Position numbers and translations under genes: made by a program | Notes under the pieces: generated by a model | What the model saw: only the letters and a program-made list of their open reading frames with translations | Told to the model about the DNA's origin: nothing | The model's database searches: none | DNA from: Norana najaformis | Taxonomy: Eukaryota > Annelida > Clitellata > Crassiclitellata > Hormogastridae | Reading direction: 5' to 3' | Assembly (NCBI GenBank): GCA_964023275.1 | Contig: OZ029927.1 | Location: 2,837,715 to 2,901,714, forward strand | Length of the DNA: 64,000 nt | Part shown: piece after piece, positions 59,801 to 62,800 of the stretch | How the letters are laid out: every line of letters starts with the position of its first letter | Numbering within the stretch: the first letter of the stretch is position 1

Positions 59801-62800
59801 GACCCTCCAGTTATGAGGCATCAACCATACCAGTACACCATGGCATCCCACCCTCAAGAACAGACATTAGATAGGAGCACTTAATAGATACAGAAATAAT
59901 ACTAATGAACAGCAAGAAACGCAGGTTCTGTTGAAAAAACTTATGGTATGCAGACTGAATGTGGGATATTAACGAGTTGCAAGATAGACGAGTACGCATA
60001 CAATTCATGACTACCCGTTCAAGAATTTTAGATAAAAAGTTCAAAGTTGGATTTCCGGGTCTACAGGGTACACAGAGAATATACATAAAGGCGTATGATA
60101 AATTGTGTATTTATTTTATGTGAATTCTGGACATTTTGTATTCTGTGTAAAATCTGTGTAAGAAGTGAGTGCCAGTAGTCCAGTTGACTGGAAAGTTGAC
60201 AGTATAATGCTAAGCCATCTGGTAGATTAGACTAAAAGAAATATGGCAAAATGTTTTGCAACTAATCAGGAGTATGAGAAATTGGAAATTCTAACCCAAA
60301 ATAGATCTGTTCACTCCTTTGCATCATTTCAGTGTACATAAAACGCACATCATCAGTTGACAAGAACACTCGGCAAGGCTACAGAAGAATAAAATATTAC
60401 ATTCAATATAATTCGATATAATATAAAATATAAACACAAAATATAAACAATATAAAAAACCATTCAATACAATTCAGTGTAACTGAACCAGACATTCAAA
60501 CGTGCCACTGTATGGAAATTCCTCTTTGTCACTCCTAACCTGAAAAAACAAATCACTGTCAAACAGTTATCTTTAACTGTTAATATTAATCGATGTCTTT
60601 CAGCAGTGGTGTCTAAGGAGAATACTGCACATTCCCTTTATGGCCCACCCACCAAAGTGGAGGTCTACTGATGCATGATGCACGTCCCAGTGCCGGAGAT
60701 GATCCAGCCAATGAAGCTCCAGCAGTCTGGACATAACACACATGGCGACAGCAAAAAAGACCATGCAATAGCTCTGTAAGCTAAGGTACTGTATTTGGGC
60801 CCCCAGGAGGTTGGAAGTTACCAGCTACACACTCTCACCACACAAGGAGTGGAGTCAGTGGGGTCTGAACTGCACCCACTGAATTTGGTCTGAAGACAAG
60901 CTCAGAATAGATTCCTAGCAACACATTGTGGAAACATTCCAGAAAGGGGCACACCACTGATGATGGTAATGATGATGAACTGTTTATGGAATGACGTAAG
61001 AAGTCTAAGAGGCTCTATTTCAAACCACATAGCAACTATCAGCACAGTTCCCAAAACTTATTCCTTGTTTCACTGGTTCTCAGGGCTTTGAACTGGATTT
61101 CAAGTGAACTTGTTCCGTGGTAGCGTTAGTTGAGGCAACATTGGGCCCATGACTGGCCACCAGTGGCACAGCGTGGGCCCAATGAACAGAGCTGTCTGGG
61201 TTTCATACCTTATGACATTGCTAAGTGCCGTAGAATAAATAAACTGTTTGATCTGCTATCAAAGATACCATAAAATTCCTCTTATTAACTCTACTTTTAC
61301 TTTTTTACTCTTAATAATGAAGACAGAAATCAACTTACGGCTGACAGCAGACCATATCCACGTATGGCCAGTGAGATGGATTTACTTGAAGCAGTGTGAT
61401 CGTTCATTATTTCACGGAATTTTTTAATGAAAAACTATTAAACAGAAAAAAATCCTGTCAAAAAATATTCCAGTAAAAATATTCAGGTTTCAAACAATAA
61501 TGAAAAATAAAATAACACAAGAAAAATAAAATAACACAAGAAAAAAGGAAAGCAAAACTCATTGTCAAAGTGAATTTAAAATGTTGGTTTAATCTAATCT
61601 AATGACTTCGTGCGACTCGGTGGCTTATCGGTAACGCGCTTGCTCACGGAGCTTGCGGTTGCGGGTTCGACTCCGGGTAACGACCTTGGGCAAGTTGTTT
61701 ACGCACACGTGCCTCTGTCACCAAGCAGTATAATTTGGTACCGGCGTAAGCTGGGAAGTAAACGGCAAGTCCTGCGATACACTGGCCCCGTGTCCAGGAC
61801 CTTGGGATTCGTCCATTGCCGGCTCAAGGCCATAGAAAAGGAGATGAGCGCCTCCCTATGTTCCTCAGGAACGGGAAAGGACTTTACTTTTTTTCTTAAT
61901 GACTTCTATAGCGTCATTATCATATGCACAATGCATCAGTTGATAGTCATTTCAACTAAGATCACAATCAAAAATCATAATCCACTGCAGTAGCCTGGTC
62001 TTGGAAACCAGAAATCAGGCTGTGATGGACAGGCAAGTTGAAACAGATAAGTTCGTTCTGAATGACCTTAAAGACTTCAATCAGACAAATTCAGTTTTAT
62101 TTACATCGAGCACACAAGTCATCAGTGTGCCACAGTGGTCTATCAGTATTAATTACTGAATAGGTATTCATTATTCACTAATTACTTAATTACTAATTAT
62201 AGCATTTGGGTTCAACTTCATGAAACGACCTCAGGAAAGTTGTTTGCACACACGTGTGTCTGTCAACAAGCAGTACAATTTCACGTCGGCATAAGCTGGG
62301 AAGTAAATGGCAAGTCCTGTGATGCACTGGTCCTGTATCCAGGACTTGGGGATTCGTCCATTGGCCTCAGAAAAAGGAAATAAGCACCTCCCCTATGTCT
62401 CACTTGTGGGATATAGGATACTTTACTTACTTTTTTACAAAAGGCATCAAATGCAACACTAACAGAGAAGAAATTCTGTTGTGACACTATTATACAATGT
62501 GTCCATTCAATTTTTTTTTAATTTCTCAGCTTATATGCAGTAAATGAAAAAGTATGATATGCATAAGTTATAAAAACTCAGAACATATTTTGCAAGTTAA
62601 AATACCCTGAATGTTTCAACATCCTTTCTTCCACTTCTTGCTTGGGACACAAGCATCAAGGAAATCTAGAATAGGTTTAAAACCAGAATGGAATAACAAA
62701 CTTTATAAGGGATGTTAATACCCTAACAGCCATGTTAGTCAGGCCAATAGCTAGCCACCATTGGCACAAAGCAGGCCAGTATAGCTCCAATGAAGGTGGC

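Larger units (their letters stand above)
58490..60090 (-). mobile_element. CR1/L2-type LINE reverse transcriptase, interrupted by two SINEs
   Basis: Read on the minus strand from 60086: [19 protein letters not shown] and QSAYHKF (RT fingers), then after the SINE block [39 protein letters not shown] (the catalytic FYADD has become FYADG), [20 protein letters not shown] and a decayed C-terminus. The order is exactly that of a LINE RT. Stops, frameshifts and the lost Asp show it is inactive. Confidence 0.8.
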
